A stretch of DNA of 64,000 bases from Conus ventricosus (GCA_018398815.1 CM031616.1:68603045-68667044); one strand, 5' to 3'; shown: positions 51,301-60,365, counted from the stretch's first letter. Notes: generated from the letters alone by a model not told the origin. Translations and numbers: made by a program.

Positions 51301-52914
51301 ACCAGGATGTGGACACCTTAAGTATTGGTCAGCAACCTGGAGCAACAGTGTCAGAGAGACGTCCATGAAATAGAAGAGATTGGGCTGACATGTGTTCAAG
51401 TCTGGCTGTAGAACCTGTCATGGCTAAAACATGAAAAAGCCTCAGGGTGATAACAGTCTGATGGAGTTCCTTAATGTGTCATCCCAGTTGTCTGACCTTC
51501 AGCTAATTCCAATGTCAACGGCAGCTGGCTTGGACAGATTCTTACATGGACTTTAGCAACCTGTTGCTTCAGCGCCATTGCAGACAGAGATTCCACAAGC
51601 TCAGACGATTAACAAGCCATAGTTTTTACTCTTTCTCAGACTTTTTGTGAGCATTTTGATAGTCTGTTTTGTATTATAGCATGGTTTAAAAAAAGGGATG
51701 AGAAGAGATTCATATCTGTTTGTATCTTTGCCAGGATTTGATGAGCTGGGTCTTTGTTGGTATCTCAGAGTGATTTTTTTTTTTTCCTTTTTCTTTTTCT
51801 TTTCTTCAAACCATCAGGAAATCGGATGTGATGGTAGAACTCTTGAACTGACACATTAATTAGAGAAAATCATTTTTCCTTTTCAGATTCTTCTGAGATA
51901 ATCATTTTAATTTTCAAAATCTTTTGGAATGGAATACTCTAATGGCTATTTTTCAACAGACTTGGTTGTAATGAATTATTTTCCTCTTAATCATCATAGC
52001 TGCCAACTGTTACGGGAAAACCGGAACATATCGTTTTTTTTTTTAATTTGTTCATATTTTCGTTGTTTGCTGAAAAAATTCCGGTTTACGAGTTTTCAAA
52101 AAAAAAAAAAAAAAAAAAAAAACCCAAAATGAAATAAAAGAACGTTTGGCAACTGGTCCGACTGAACAGAAATCGTAAACTCGGAAGTCAGCATGAAAGG
52201 GGCATAACTAGGCCCATTCCGCGCATGCGCATAGCTGCTGTTCAAATAGTCAACATGGCGTCTTCAAGTGGTAGCACGGAGAAAACCACAAAACCTAAAC
52301 GATTCCAGCGGTATCTGCCAGCTTATAAAGACAAGTTTTCATGGGTCACTTCTTGCCCTTCAAAGGGTAAAAAGTTTGCTTTCTGCACCGTGTGTCGATG
52401 TCCGGTGAATATTTCACATGGGGGAAGAAATGATCTGCCCGATCACGAGAAGACCACGAAGCACAAAAAAAACAACGAAGCTGAGGAATCGGCAGCCGTC
52501 AAAATAATAATAGGCTTGCATTTGATTAGTTTTCCTATCAGGAGATGTGTTACTCTTTTGGACTCTGGGAGGTTGGCAGCTATGAATCATGTAGTTGATT
52601 TTACTTTGATGCTACTTTGACTACCTGTATTGGAATGTTGACATTGAAGTATTGTTTTAACGTTATTGTTCTTTTCTTAAAAGTCAACACAGCTAAAACT
52701 GAGTCTGATGATGAACTGGCTTTACCAGTGTTTTGAGAATTATTCTTTTTTCTTCTTTTAGTTGATAGTCAGTTTTGCAGCCATGATTATGTGGTAATTG
52801 TTTCAGGCGGATCTGCACTCTCGGCAGTATTTGATGGACAACAAAACGGACCCAGAGGAACTGATTGTCAGAGAGGGAGAAAGTCCCCCAATGAATGGCA
52901 GTGAGGATTTGTGA
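34966..52914 (+). CDS. ENDOV: ENDOV, endonuclease V with an N-terminal RING-like cysteine-rich extension (six exons)
   Basis: Join 34966-35450, 37542-37731, 39771-39905, 42295-42445, 45447-45636, 52807-52914. Endonuclease V cleaves next to inosine; the animal enzyme acts mainly on RNA. Visible: catalytic Asp201 in GGVDISFI, Glu249 in FLAFREV, Asp275 in FVDGNG, the PYIP wedge (239-242), GHKITLP, and the PEPTRF/AD junction near the end. Residues 1-161 are an extra module with 13 Cys in 8-93, arranged like a RING finger, followed by a Ser/Glu-rich linker. The RING-like part joins the nuclease through a phase-2 intron that yields LRNKWEREQLSLKNKL, matching the usual W..EQ..L start of the family. 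Exons 4 and 5 carry single-base indels. Confidence 0.88.
36063..37037 (+). mobile_element. hAT-like DNA transposon, internally deleted, 6-bp target duplication
   Basis: Ends CAGGGTTGCACATCC and its inverse (CAGGGTTGTTCATCC). TAAAGT lies on both sides (36057-36062 and 37038-37043). It carries the C-terminal dimerisation segment of a hAT transposase (see next entry). It lies in ENDOV intron 1 on the same strand. Confidence 0.85.
36495..36728 (+). pseudogene. hAT transposase C-terminal fragment
   Basis: 78 codons with stop: ITLPVHTADVERGFSTQNLI then LTSQRNRLTAENQAMLMRVQ. The xERxFSxxxLIxTxxRNRL motif is the hAT dimerisation region, closest in style to ZNF862/KIAA1586-like transposases. The N-terminal and catalytic parts are missing. 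Confidence 0.85.
37235..37482. repeat. (GT)n microsatellites
   Basis: Two interrupted (GT)n tracts shortly before ENDOV exon 2. Confidence 0.95.
37542..37731 (+). CDS. ENDOV: ENDOV exon 2
   Basis: Acceptor TTGTGACAG, donor GTGATT. Encodes Arg162 (last base) to Lys225, with catalytic Asp201 in YIGGVDISFIK and the ACAALIIISFPQLK strand. Confidence 0.94.
37755..37925 (+). mobile_element. Short interspersed repeat, copy 1
   Basis: GTTGTTGTTGTCGTACCCTG, then AAAGACTCCAGGGATCATCC, GGGATGAGAACATTA and TTTTGATTACCCC match 58755-58920 in reverse orientation. No tRNA head seen; origin unknown. Confidence 0.7.
38697..38955 (-). mobile_element. tRNA-derived SINE, type 1, 5' truncated
   Basis: Contains the 3' two thirds of the SINE at 25527-25965 (GGCCAAACTGGCCTTCTCTT, GTGATGGGATTTGACGTGTG, GGTTTATAGTCTCATT on the + strand) and stops within the central domain, so the tRNA head is missing. 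Confidence 0.88.
39418..39489 (+). mobile_element. Short retroelement 3' remnant with (CTTAC)n tail
   Basis: GACAGCCCTGATATGGCCCT then GCAAGCAACATTACCTTACC, matching the copy at 8120-8215. Confidence 0.55.
39490..39712. mobile_element. Penelope-like palindromic remnant
   Basis: Inverted arms of about 100 bp. The left contains AATTAATAGTGAACCGCC and CGTTTCGACCTCTTAGGTCT; the right contains CCTGAAGAAGACCTAAGAGG, GTCGAAACGTG and GGTTCGCTATTAATT. Each arm has a CTGAAGA-hairpin-GAAAC arrangement (TTGAAGA on one). Confidence 0.65.
39771..39905 (+). CDS. ENDOV: ENDOV exon 3
   Basis: Acceptor ATGTGTCCAG, donor GTGAGT. 45 codons in phase 0: VVYKRLEMIQLTAPYIPGFL AFREV... with the PYIP wedge and catalytic Glu249. 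Intact. Confidence 0.96.
39962..40152. repeat. (GT)n microsatellite
   Basis: A long interrupted (GT)n after ENDOV exon 3. Confidence 0.95.
40780..40955 (-). mobile_element. Single-arm copy of the 14.6-kb palindromic element
   Basis: GAAATGAGGCAGGGAACAAT, AACAGTAAACAAGTGGGG, TTTATTCAAGACTGGCACAG and GACGAACAATCTAATAGTGG correspond to one arm of 14611-14945. Orientation is nominal. Confidence 0.85.
41011..41041. repeat. Poly-G tract
   Basis: About 30 consecutive G. A second run of about 18 G is at 41687-41705. Confidence 0.95.
42295..42445 (+). CDS. ENDOV: ENDOV exon 4 (frame disrupted by net -2)
   Basis: Acceptor TTGAACAG, donor GTAGTT. Starts VIFVDGNGRLHPRAFGLA with catalytic Asp275. It then continues in another frame as GVLLDVPCVGVAKTLIHVDG and ends phase 0. 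Length is 151 nt where 153 would keep frame. Two one-base gaps within a stretch of about 12 nt (42351-42362) would explain this. Confidence 0.9.
43260..43430 (-). mobile_element. Degraded CR1-like LINE carboxyl end
   Basis: Reverse strand reads ACKTSKRKYSFFPSIIF, then KNRLPS, resembling the YRKFSFFPRTVRDWNSLP end at 62.1 kb, but with more damage and frame changes. Confidence 0.55.
43528..43625. repeat. ~23-bp minisatellite
   Basis: Five copies of CTTTTAATGGGATCAGTGTAG, with one to three bases missing in some. Confidence 0.92.
44019..44939 (+). mobile_element. DNA transposon with 6-bp target duplication, hAT-like
   Basis: Inverted ends CATGGCTGCCTACC and CAGGCTGCCTACC. TGGGTG on both sides (44013-44018 and 44940-44945). 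The interior has a short frame starting MDAKHGKHKNADGD at 44310, then a Lys-rich stretch. With frame changes it resembles the start of a BED/hAT transposase. Not autonomous. Confidence 0.8.
44263..44272. promoter_or_regulatory. NRF-1-like palindrome
   Basis: GCGCATGCGC within TGCGCATGCGCA, about 40 bp before the ATG of the short frame in the transposon. The same word precedes the BED finger frame at 52255. Confidence 0.5.
45447..45636 (+). CDS. ENDOV: ENDOV exon 5 (multiple frame changes)
   Basis: Acceptor AAAACAG, donor GTAACC. The conserved pieces appear in order but in different frames: NDGGTFPLTTNSGEVMGMAL RST, then PNPIYVAPG, HKITLPSA, VTLVQKCC and PEPTRF. At least four one-base gains or losses are needed, one of them a C6 run. 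The order and the conserved PEPTR end leave little doubt about identity. Confidence 0.85.
45637..46900. other. ENDOV intron 5, first part: nothing recognised
   Basis: Unique-looking intronic sequence with poly-T tracts (about 46205-46243). No repeat family or coding signal identified. Confidence 0.4.
46905..48430. repeat. Compound microsatellite domain, (CA)n and (GA)n
   Basis: At least eight (CA)n or (GA)n tracts. In 47430-47660 a ~115-bp unit (GACATGCAC...TTTGTACA.ACAAAATCAATAAAAGCATG) recurs three times. In 47880-48260 a unit with GTGCATGCATGA followed by (CA)n recurs. The domain appears to have grown by duplication of whole compound units. Confidence 0.9.
48480..49985. other. AT-rich intron segment, nothing recognised
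   Basis: No open frame, repeat array or mobile-element end that I can support. Confidence 0.4.
49985..51128. repeat. 58-bp satellite, about 19-20 copies
   Basis: Unit ACAGAGGTAGAGGAGAAATT, GAAGTCTAAAGACAAACACA, AATTCACAATGGCCATAG. Central copies are nearly identical; the edges are more diverged. Some copies have one-base gains or losses, so long open frames on the - strand are accidental. Confidence 0.97.
51995..52584 (+). mobile_element. 590-bp DNA transposon with BED finger and 6-bp target duplication
   Basis: Perfect 13-bp inverted ends CATAGCTGCCAAC. AATCAT on both sides (51989-51994, 52585-52590). The interior holds a poly-A run, an NRF-1-like palindrome and the first ~70 codons of a BED-finger protein. 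The ends resemble those of the element at 44.0 kb. Lies in the last ENDOV intron, 220 bp before the terminal exon, same strand. Confidence 0.87.
52221..52230. promoter_or_regulatory. NRF-1-like palindrome
   Basis: GCGCATGCGC, 25 bp before the ATG at 52255. Matches the known NRF-1 core (YGCGCAYGCGCR), by eye. Confidence 0.55.
52255..52620 (+). CDS. BED-type zinc finger fragment of a hAT-like transposase
   Basis: Starts at ATGGCGTCTTC; an in-frame ATG also exists at 52225. 121 codons. KDKFSWVTSCPSKGKKFAFC, then TVCRCPVNISHGGRNDLPDH and EKTTKHKKN form a BED finger with Cys44, Cys47, His64 and His70. After about residue 75 the sequence is not transposase-like, and the frame runs through the inverted end of the element into the intron. 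No catalytic domain. Probably not a functional transposase, but the finger itself is intact. Confidence 0.75.
   Translation: MASSSGSTEKTTKPKRFQRYLPAYKDKFSWVTSCPSKGKKFAFCTVCRCPVNISHGGRNDLPDHEKTTKHKKNNEAEESAAVKIIIGLHLISFPIRRCVTLLDSGRLAAMNHVVDFTLMLL
52807..52914 (+). CDS. ENDOV: ENDOV exon 6 (terminal)
   Basis: Acceptor TTGTTTCAG. 35 codons and TGA: ADLHSRQYLMDNKTDPEELI followed by an acidic end. AD after PEPTRF matches the bacterial PEPTRWAD and animal PEPVRQAD positions. Intact frame. Confidence 0.88.
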   Translation, partial: ADLHSRQYLMDNKTDPEELIVREGESPPMNGSEDL

Positions 52915-52955
52915 CATGATTGTAAACTTTGTCCACTTTGGACAAATGAATCTTA

Positions 52956-52961
52956 AATAAA
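52956..52961 (+). terminator. ENDOV poly(A) signal
   Basis: AATAAA 42 bp after the ENDOV stop codon. Confidence 0.7.
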
Positions 52962-53065
52962 TGTTAGCGAACCGCCCAGAGAAACGTGGACAAACGAGCC
53001 GCAAGACAAAACACAACGCGTTTCGACCTCTTAGGTCTTCTTCAGGTAAGACACAAACGAATAAA
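52960..53065 (-). mobile_element. Penelope-like remnant, single arm
   Basis: GTTAGCGAACCGCCCAGAGA and ACGCGTTTCGACCTCTTAGG on the + strand match the left arm of 39490-39712. The reverse strand reads CTGAAGA, a GACCT/AGGTC hairpin, GAAACGCGTT. It begins at the ENDOV poly(A) signal. Confidence 0.65.
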
Positions 53066-53929
53066 ATAAGGAATCATCCAGGTTTTGTGGACCATGTGTA
53101 AGTGTGTGTGTGGGGGGTGGGGGTGGTTTTGGGTTGAGGGAGGGGGCAGGGGGACAGTAGAGGGAATGATTTGTTTTATGCACTATGATAATGATTTCAG
53201 GGCTCCAGGTTCATGTCCAGACGTGCATATTTCAGGCTTTTTGACTTGAAAGTACCTTTTGAAATTTTTTGGACAACTTGACTTTCACACTTTATCACAA
53301 GCGGCTTATGTATACTTCCACCGATTATCATTATTAGAGCATGCCTGAATGACTATTTTTTTATGTAAGGAGACCAGAAGTTAGAAAGTCTCCTGGATTT
53401 CTTTCTATTGCCCCAAGAATTCGCTTGTCATGATGCCTCACAAGCAGGTGATATGCAATCGATCTGTAGTCTTTGTTTCATGAAGTCAGAGAGCTTTGAT
53501 ACAGACATATTTGACTGGACTGTGAAGGTTGTCAGACTGCTCGCGCCCAATAGAACGGCTTGATCTAAATGGCGTTTTGTGCTTTGCCCAAAATGACGAC
53601 TCGTTTTTGACATAGACTCAAAGTCTCCAGCTCCAGCTAAAGGAAAGAGAAAGGCTGGGAATCAGCTCCTCCAGCAGAGAAGAAGAGTAAGTCTGAGACA
53701 CCACAGCTGTGGACTGCTCATTTTTTTTTTAGTACCTCTGTCTTTACTTTGATCACAAGAGCTAGGCTATGACCAAAATATCAGTGTGAGGTGCCGTTTG
53801 TGCTCCAACATCAATTTGAAGTCCATGTCAACAAGAAAGATAAGGAATCATTTTGCCAACGAAGGGTCCTAAAACTTCCAGAGATCAGCTATGCCTGGTC
53901 ATGAGGAAACCAGTAACCACTGCTCAGTT

Positions 53930-54256
53930 TATGCAGTCCTCTTTTCCCTTCTGAAGTTGTACTCTTATGCAGTCATCTTTTCCCTTCTGAAGTTGTACTC
54001 TTATGCAGTCATCTTTTCCCTTCTGAAGTTGTACTCTTATGCAGTCATCTTTTCCCTTCTGAAGTTGTACTCTTATGCAGTCATCTTTTCCCTTCTGAAG
54101 TTGTACTCTTATGCAGTCATCTTTTCCCTTCTGAAGTTGTACTCTTATGCAGTCATCTTTTCCCTTCTGAAGTTGTACTCTTATGCAGTCATCTTTTCCC
54201 TTCTGAAGTTGTACTCTTATGCAGTCATCTTTTCCCTTCTGAAGTTGTACTCTTAC
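53930..54256. repeat. 36-bp tandem repeat, nine copies
   Basis: Unit TCATCTTTTCCCTTCTGAAG plus TTGTACTCTTATGCAG, almost identical between copies. Because 36 is a multiple of three, frames on both strands stay open (for example a 12-residue VIFSLLKLYSYA repeat). I see no sign that it is translated. Confidence 0.97.
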
Positions 54257-57119
54257 CAAACGTTAGAATCAGCCATATGCTTGTAACAAACCTTTGAATC
54301 AGCCATATGCTTTTAAGTTTGAATCGGTCATATGCTGTTGTCAAACTTTTGAACCAATCTTACGCTTTTATTAAACTTTGTAATCTTATGCTGTTGTCAA
54401 ACTTTTGAACCAATCTTATGCTTGTATTGAACTTTTTAATCTTATGCTGTTATCCAACTTTTGAATCAATCAGAATGCTGCATTCATTTAAAATGTTCTT
54501 TTTTCTGTAACAACTTGTTCAAAACTGTCTTTTCTGCATCAGCATGTTTGCGAGTGTGTCTGTGTCTGTGTGCATGAGAGAGAGGGAGAGAGAGAGAGTG
54601 AGCAATCGAGCGAGCGATCATGCTAGAGAGAGTGAGAGGGAGAGAGAGAGTGAGCAATCGAGCGAGCGAGCACACTAGAGAGAGGGTGAGAGAGAGACAG
54701 AACTGGATGCTCACTTGGAAATGTACCTTTTATTTCATTGTCAACCTGAAATTGGTAAAAAAGGAAAGAAACGCTTTGCATATCCTAGTTCCTTTTAAAA
54801 ACCTGAGCAAAAGTGTGTAAGTATCCATTATAATGCGAGAGAAAGGGTGAGCCTACATTCCAAAAACCAGCATAGAATCTGGAGCCCTGAATTTTTGTTA
54901 TTGGATGCGGTTTTTCTTATACAGTGTGTGGTTGAAAAAAGATTGAAATAAAGTGTTACACATGTATGGCAGCTGGCAATAGTTTGTACCTGCATATGCA
55001 AATTTTTCAGCAAGTTCTTGTCCTAAGATACTGTGATATGTTGTTATGAATTTAAAGAAAATTAAACAAATATTTGATGATGACAAAAAAATTCCATGTC
55101 ATGTAAATAGTTTTTAGTTTTTGTGTATACCCATTTGTTTTGTTGGTAATATCATAAGTGTACATACCTGTTGTTGTTTATTCAGTCTTTTACATGAAAT
55201 GTTAGAACACCAATCAATTGAAAATAAACCCGGTGAGAACACATGGATTATTTTTGAAAAAAAAAATTTGACATTTTCTGCAGCGTGAAATAGTAGTGAT
55301 GTGAATGGCTTAGCGCAGTGAATGTCTTCGCACAATTTGAACGTTTTTTTTCTCAGAGCACCAGGAATGTCAGTTCATGAAGACTTCCAGAAACAAAGGT
55401 ATACCTATGTGGGAAGCGCAATGGCTATCTAGGTGTGAAGGACAATGGCTACCTATAGGTAGTGCTTAGCAGTGGACTTGCTGCCTCTGTAAGTACAACT
55501 GACCCCTATGAATTGGCTGTGGTCAATAATTCAGTGTATTTTTCTGGCTTTGTAGGAATGAAGTGGACATCAGCCGTTTAAGTACCCCCAAAACTGGTAC
55601 GGATGAAAAAATAGGGATAAAAAAAATTAAATAAAAAAAAAGCACTGTAGCTTTTCAACATGAAATCCTGATAATCTGTTCAGAACTTGAAACATACTGC
55701 CTGATTTTTGTCTGTGTTGAAATGAGATAGAGACACAGCAAACTCAAAATATGAAGGAAAATCCATAGTGTTTGGTTCGAAATCTGAAATGACATCAAAC
55801 ATTGAAATCGGCCCAGTGCTTCATTTGGAGCTGATCTGTGATTGTAAACAATAATTGTCCAAGAATAACATAAGAATTAAAGGACCCTTGTCCACCATAC
55901 CTGTACTTAATATGTGCCGAAATATTGTCAATTATGATTTGTCAAAACACAAAAGAATGAAAGGAATTAAGGTACACAAATTTGAAACTCACCTCTCTGA
56001 AATTGCTGATGATTCATCACCTTGTCTGGATGGCTGAAAAGAGTCCATTAAAGAAGCTTTTAGCACACCTGTTACCTTTGAGGATATCTCTGGCTTGAAA
56101 CGGAATCTTGAGAAAACCCAGGTCACATGGACTGGAAGCAGAAGAGGTTGTGGTGTAAAAAGTTTCTGTGTTGCATGAATCTTGTTTGTGACCCAGGCAT
56201 TTTCAAAGTCTTGGGTACAAAATTTTCAGTAAATACTGAGCACACTCCAGATTTAAAGTTCAATGGAAAACTCTTTGAACTTAGATTACTGCTTGAAAAA
56301 TGGTCAAGAAGACAGTGAACACCTTTGGGGAGGATTGCTACACTTGTTCTGTCAAACTGATGCATTTGTGTATCGATCTACCTGACCAGTGACTTTTGTA
56401 TTTGAGAACATGAAACACTTTTTTACAAATTTGTATTATGGACAGAGAAACTAGATTAAAAAAAAGAGATTGTATGTTTGCTCTAAGATGAGGGGGATGA
56501 GGGTGAGCCTAAAGTTAATCCCATTGTCTGCTTTCATAGCAACTTTGAGGATCAGTTGGCGGCAAAGGCTATGTGTTGTTTCAGTTTCAAACGTCTTTGA
56601 GAACAGTCTATATTCATATTACAAAACTGCAGTAGTGAATATCCAATCCTTGCTACACTACACATAGATAACCCTTTTCGTTAGAAGATGTTTCAAGTAC
56701 TGCAAGAAATTGTATTCTGAATGTCTTCTGGGAAATGTCAGTGAGTTCTTAGCGGAGTGTATTCATCACAATGCAAGCATTGTTAGGGAAAGACACACTG
56801 AACATTCATGAATGGATAGATGCCAAAATTTTCCTCGACAAACAGCTTGTGAATAATGATAGAAACTTCCTTAGTGTTATGGAGATCAAAGAAGGATATT
56901 CAGCATTTACAAACCAGATTTTCTTTTATCTAATGGTATAACTCAAGCAATTAGGTCTTTCCTAAGTAAGCTGAATATTCAGCTGATGGATTGGTATAAG
57001 ATTGTGGATGCTAAAACGTTGGTAATCATTGTAAGAAGCACTAAAGTTGTACAGTGTTCACTGTGTGGGTCTGATTCCACTCCAGTGGCTGCTAGAAAAT
57101 GGAACCAACATTTTCACGA

Positions 57120-57840
57120 TTAAATGGGTAAAAGATGTTTGACCATTGTTAGGAATCAACACCCAATATTCTACTGAGATGGTGAGGAGGAGAAAGATGT
57201 TTGACCATTGTAAGGAATCAACACCCAATATTCTGCTGAGACGGTGAGGAGGAGAAAGATGTTTGACCATTGTAAGGAATCAACACCCAATATTCTGCTG
57301 AGATGGTGAGGAGGAGAAAGATGTTTGACCATTGTTATAAATTAACACTCAATATTTTTCTTGAGATGGTAAGTAGGAAAAAGATATATGACCATTGTTA
57401 TGAATTAACACCCAATGTTCTTCTGAGATGGCAAGTACACCCAATGTTCTTCTGAGATGGCAAGTAGGAAAAAGATATTTGACCATTGTTATAAATTAGC
57501 ACCCAATATTCTAAATTAACATCCAATATTCTTCTGAGATGGTAAGTAGGAAAAAAGATATTTGACCATTGTTATAAATTAGCACCCAATATTCTAATTT
57601 GACACCCAATATTCTTCTGAGATGGTAAGTAGGAGAAAGGTACTCCATCATTGTTATAAATTAATACCCAATATTCTACTGAAGTGGTAAGTAGGAGAAA
57701 GATATTTGACCATTTTTATAAATTAACACCCAATATTCTAAAGTAACACCCAATATTCTGTTGAGATGGTAAGTAGGAGAAAGATATTTGGCCATTGTAA
57801 TAAATTAACACCCAATGTTCTATTGAGATGGTTTCAGACA
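57120..57840. repeat. ~62-bp minisatellite inside the LINE relic
   Basis: About eleven diverged copies of GAAAGATGTTTGACCATTGT, AAGGAATCAACACCCAATAT and TCTGCTGAGATGGT, with variable length. It lies in the middle of the recognisable ORF2 sequence. Confidence 0.9.
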
Positions 57841-57864
57841 AGGGTTTTGTGCCGCATCCTTCCC

Positions 57865-58015
57865 ACCAGATAAGGTGTATTGTTGTCGATCCTTTGTGCC
57901 TATGTTGTAGACAGGAAATAGAGACTATTGACATCCTTCCCACCAGATAAGGTGTTGTATTGTTGTCGATCCTTTGTGCCTATGTTGTAGACAGGAAATG
58001 GAGACTATTGACCAT
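57865..58015. repeat. ~73-bp tandem duplication
   Basis: CATCCTTCCCACCAGATAAG to GAAAT(A/G)GAGACTATTGAC is present twice. It duplicates the start of the LINE zinc-binding end. Confidence 0.92.
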
Positions 58016-58754
58016 TTGTTCAGGAACTGTCACTTTGTTCATGGGTTTTGGTCAGAGCTGCAATCCAGACTACAACAGTTTTGTCATGTTGATTCTGGTT
58101 ATAGTAAAGATCTTGTTCCTTTAGGAATAAGAAAGAATACATCCACTGATTGTGTGTTTAATTTCATTTTATTGCTCACGAAGTTCTGTGCGTACATGTG
58201 TGGATTCCTCAGCGTTTTTTCCAGCTTTACAGGATTTTCTCAGTGTTTTGAAGCGGAGGCTTACTATTGACAAGTATGCATTGTGCAAACAAAATATTTT
58301 GCCTGGTTTTACGAATGAGTGATCCTTTCATGTGCCTGTAATTAAATAATTTGTAGCAATTGATTTCAGTTATATATTCACAGTGAATGCATTCCAGTTG
58401 TGAGGGGCATGCTCTGAAATCATTTAGAGGCCTGAAATTTGTGAATGTGCACCTGTATGCCTTTCTCCCTCTATCTTGTCTTATATCTTTCCTTGTGACT
58501 TTTCTGTTAGTTTTGTTGTTGTGGTGGTAAGTGGATTGTGTGTGTGTGTGTGTTTGTACAGTCATATATATCTAGCTGTCAAGTGTGATCTTAGTTCTCA
58601 TGTCAGTGTACGCCTTGGCTTAAGGCTGTGTCAGACTAATTGACATAGGCCAGAACACCAAGACTACATCAAAATGTTGTTATGCTCTGCATAGTTATGT
58701 GGGGATTGTCTTCAGTCGTGACAAGCTCCTAGCATAACATTATCAGTCTCCCAA

Positions 58755-58920
58755 ATCCCCCGAAGTCGGAGTGTGGCTGCCCATGTGGCGGGGTAATCAA
58801 AAACGGTCACACACGTAATGTTCTCATCCCCAGCTGATGCATTTGTGCCATAGTGTTCAAATGCTTCGGCTGTTCGGATGATCCCTGGAGTCTTTTAGCC
58901 AGGGTACGACAACAACAACA
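58755..58920 (-). mobile_element. Short interspersed repeat, copy 2
   Basis: Reverse complement of the copy at 37755-37925, ending in ACAACAACAACAACAACA. Confidence 0.7.
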
Positions 58921-58974
58921 ACAACATGTCAGTGTGATGGGTTGGAACACAAAGAATAACTTTGGTTTTTGTAA

Positions 58975-59690
58975 TGAGTGAGATCAAATTAGAACACAGA
59001 GTGGCCTTAATTCTGTTGTTAGTGTGATCAGATTGGAACACAGAAAGTGATCATGATTCTGTTTTAGTGTGATCAGATTGGAACACAGAAAGCGATCATG
59101 ATTCTGTTTTAGTGTGATCAGATTGGAACACAGAAAGCGATCATGATTCTGTTTTAGTGTGATCAGATTGGAACACAGAAAGCGACCGTGATTCTGTTTT
59201 AGTGTGATCAGATTGGAACACAGAAAGCGATCATGATTCTGATTTAGTGTGATCAGATTGGAACACAGAAAGCGATCATGATTCTGAGATTCTGATTTAG
59301 TGTGATCAGATTGGAACACAGAAAGCGATCATGATTCTGATTTGGTGTGATCAGGTTGGAACACAGAAAGCGATCATGATTCTGTTTTAGTGTGATCAGA
59401 TTGGAACACAGAAAGCGATCGTGATTCTGTTTTAGTCTGATCAGGTTGGAACACAGAAAACGACCGTGATTCTGTTTTAGTGTGATCAGATTGGAACACA
59501 GAAAGCGACTGTGATTCTGTTTTAGTGTGATTAGATTAGAACACAGAAAGCGACCGTGATTCTGTTTTAGTCTGATCAGATTGGAACACAGAAATCGACT
59601 GTGATTCTGTTTTAGTGTGATTAGATTAGAACACAGAAAGCGACCGTGATTCTGTTTTAGGGTGATCAGATTAGAACAGAGGTTATAACC
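58975..59690. repeat. 43-bp minisatellite, about 15 copies
   Basis: Unit GTGATCAGATTGGAACACAG plus AAAGCGATCATGATTCTGTTTTA. Variants change mainly at the GATC(A/G)TG block. Confidence 0.96.
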
Positions 59691-60171
59691 TTGGTTCTGT
59701 TGCTAGTCACTGAGTATGATGAGATTGGAACACAAAGCCCCATAACAATTCGCAAAGTACAGAAATTGATTTACCTGCATTGTTTGTTTTGTGCTATGTT
59801 TGTGTGTGTGTGTGTGTTCAGTTTATTCATCTTGTAATGTTAGGATGCATAGTGTGTAGGATTTGTTATATGTGCATGTATGTGTAACAAGTTTTTGTTT
59901 TACTTGGCTTCAAGTATGTTTGATGCATTAACTTGTGTGTGTGTGTGTGCGTGTGTTCGTATGAAGTTTCATGAACAAGTTGTTTTACTTTACCCAGTTT
60001 TTAGATTAATGTGTCAGATGCAATATATTTTTTCACAGAAATTTTTCACATATTTGCCATAAGGGCACTGCATCAGAAATGAAGAGATGTAACAATCGGA
60101 GAGAAGTGTCGGTTCATTGCTTTGAATGTCTTGGGTGTATGGTGTTCTTTTAGATGATGTTGTTGCTGTTC

Positions 60172-60365
60172 TTCTCTCTCTCTCTCTCTCCCCCTCTGTC
60201 TCTGTGTCCTTCTCTCTCTCTCTCTCTCTCTCTGTCCTTTTTGCTCTCTCTGTCTCTGCCTGCCACTGTCTTTGTCTGTCTGTCAGTCAGTCTGTCTGTG
60301 TGTCTCTCTTTCTCTGTGCACATGACTGTCTCGGTCTGTCTGTCTTTCTCTGCACATGCACGCTT

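Larger units (their letters stand above)
55855..58270 (+). mobile_element. Decayed Tx1/L1-like LINE ORF2
   Basis: In order, with many stops and frame changes: SGLKRNLEKTQVTWTGSRRG (about 56090), FKVLGTKFSVN (56205), LLLEKWSRRQ (56290), then past a minisatellite WFQTRVLCRILPTR (57830) and the C-terminal zinc-binding end MCLCCRQEMETIDHLFRNCH then FVHGFWSEL (57974-58050). This follows the L1/Tx1 order of late RT blocks and the CxxC...HxxxxC end. Confidence 0.75.

Noticed and set aside
50456..51399. Several 60-120-codon frames on the - strand with a repeated peptide
   Set aside because: They are translations of the 58-bp satellite; frame changes between copies show no coding constraint.
53640..53900. 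Short Cys-Cys stretch (VRCRLCSNINLKSMS) resembling another BED finger
   Set aside because: The frame is broken on both sides and no inverted ends were found; too weak to list as an element.
53891..54286. 131-codon frame with nine 12-residue hydrophobic repeats
   Set aside because: It is the translation of a 36-bp tandem repeat. Frames on both strands are open for the same reason, and there is no start context or homology.
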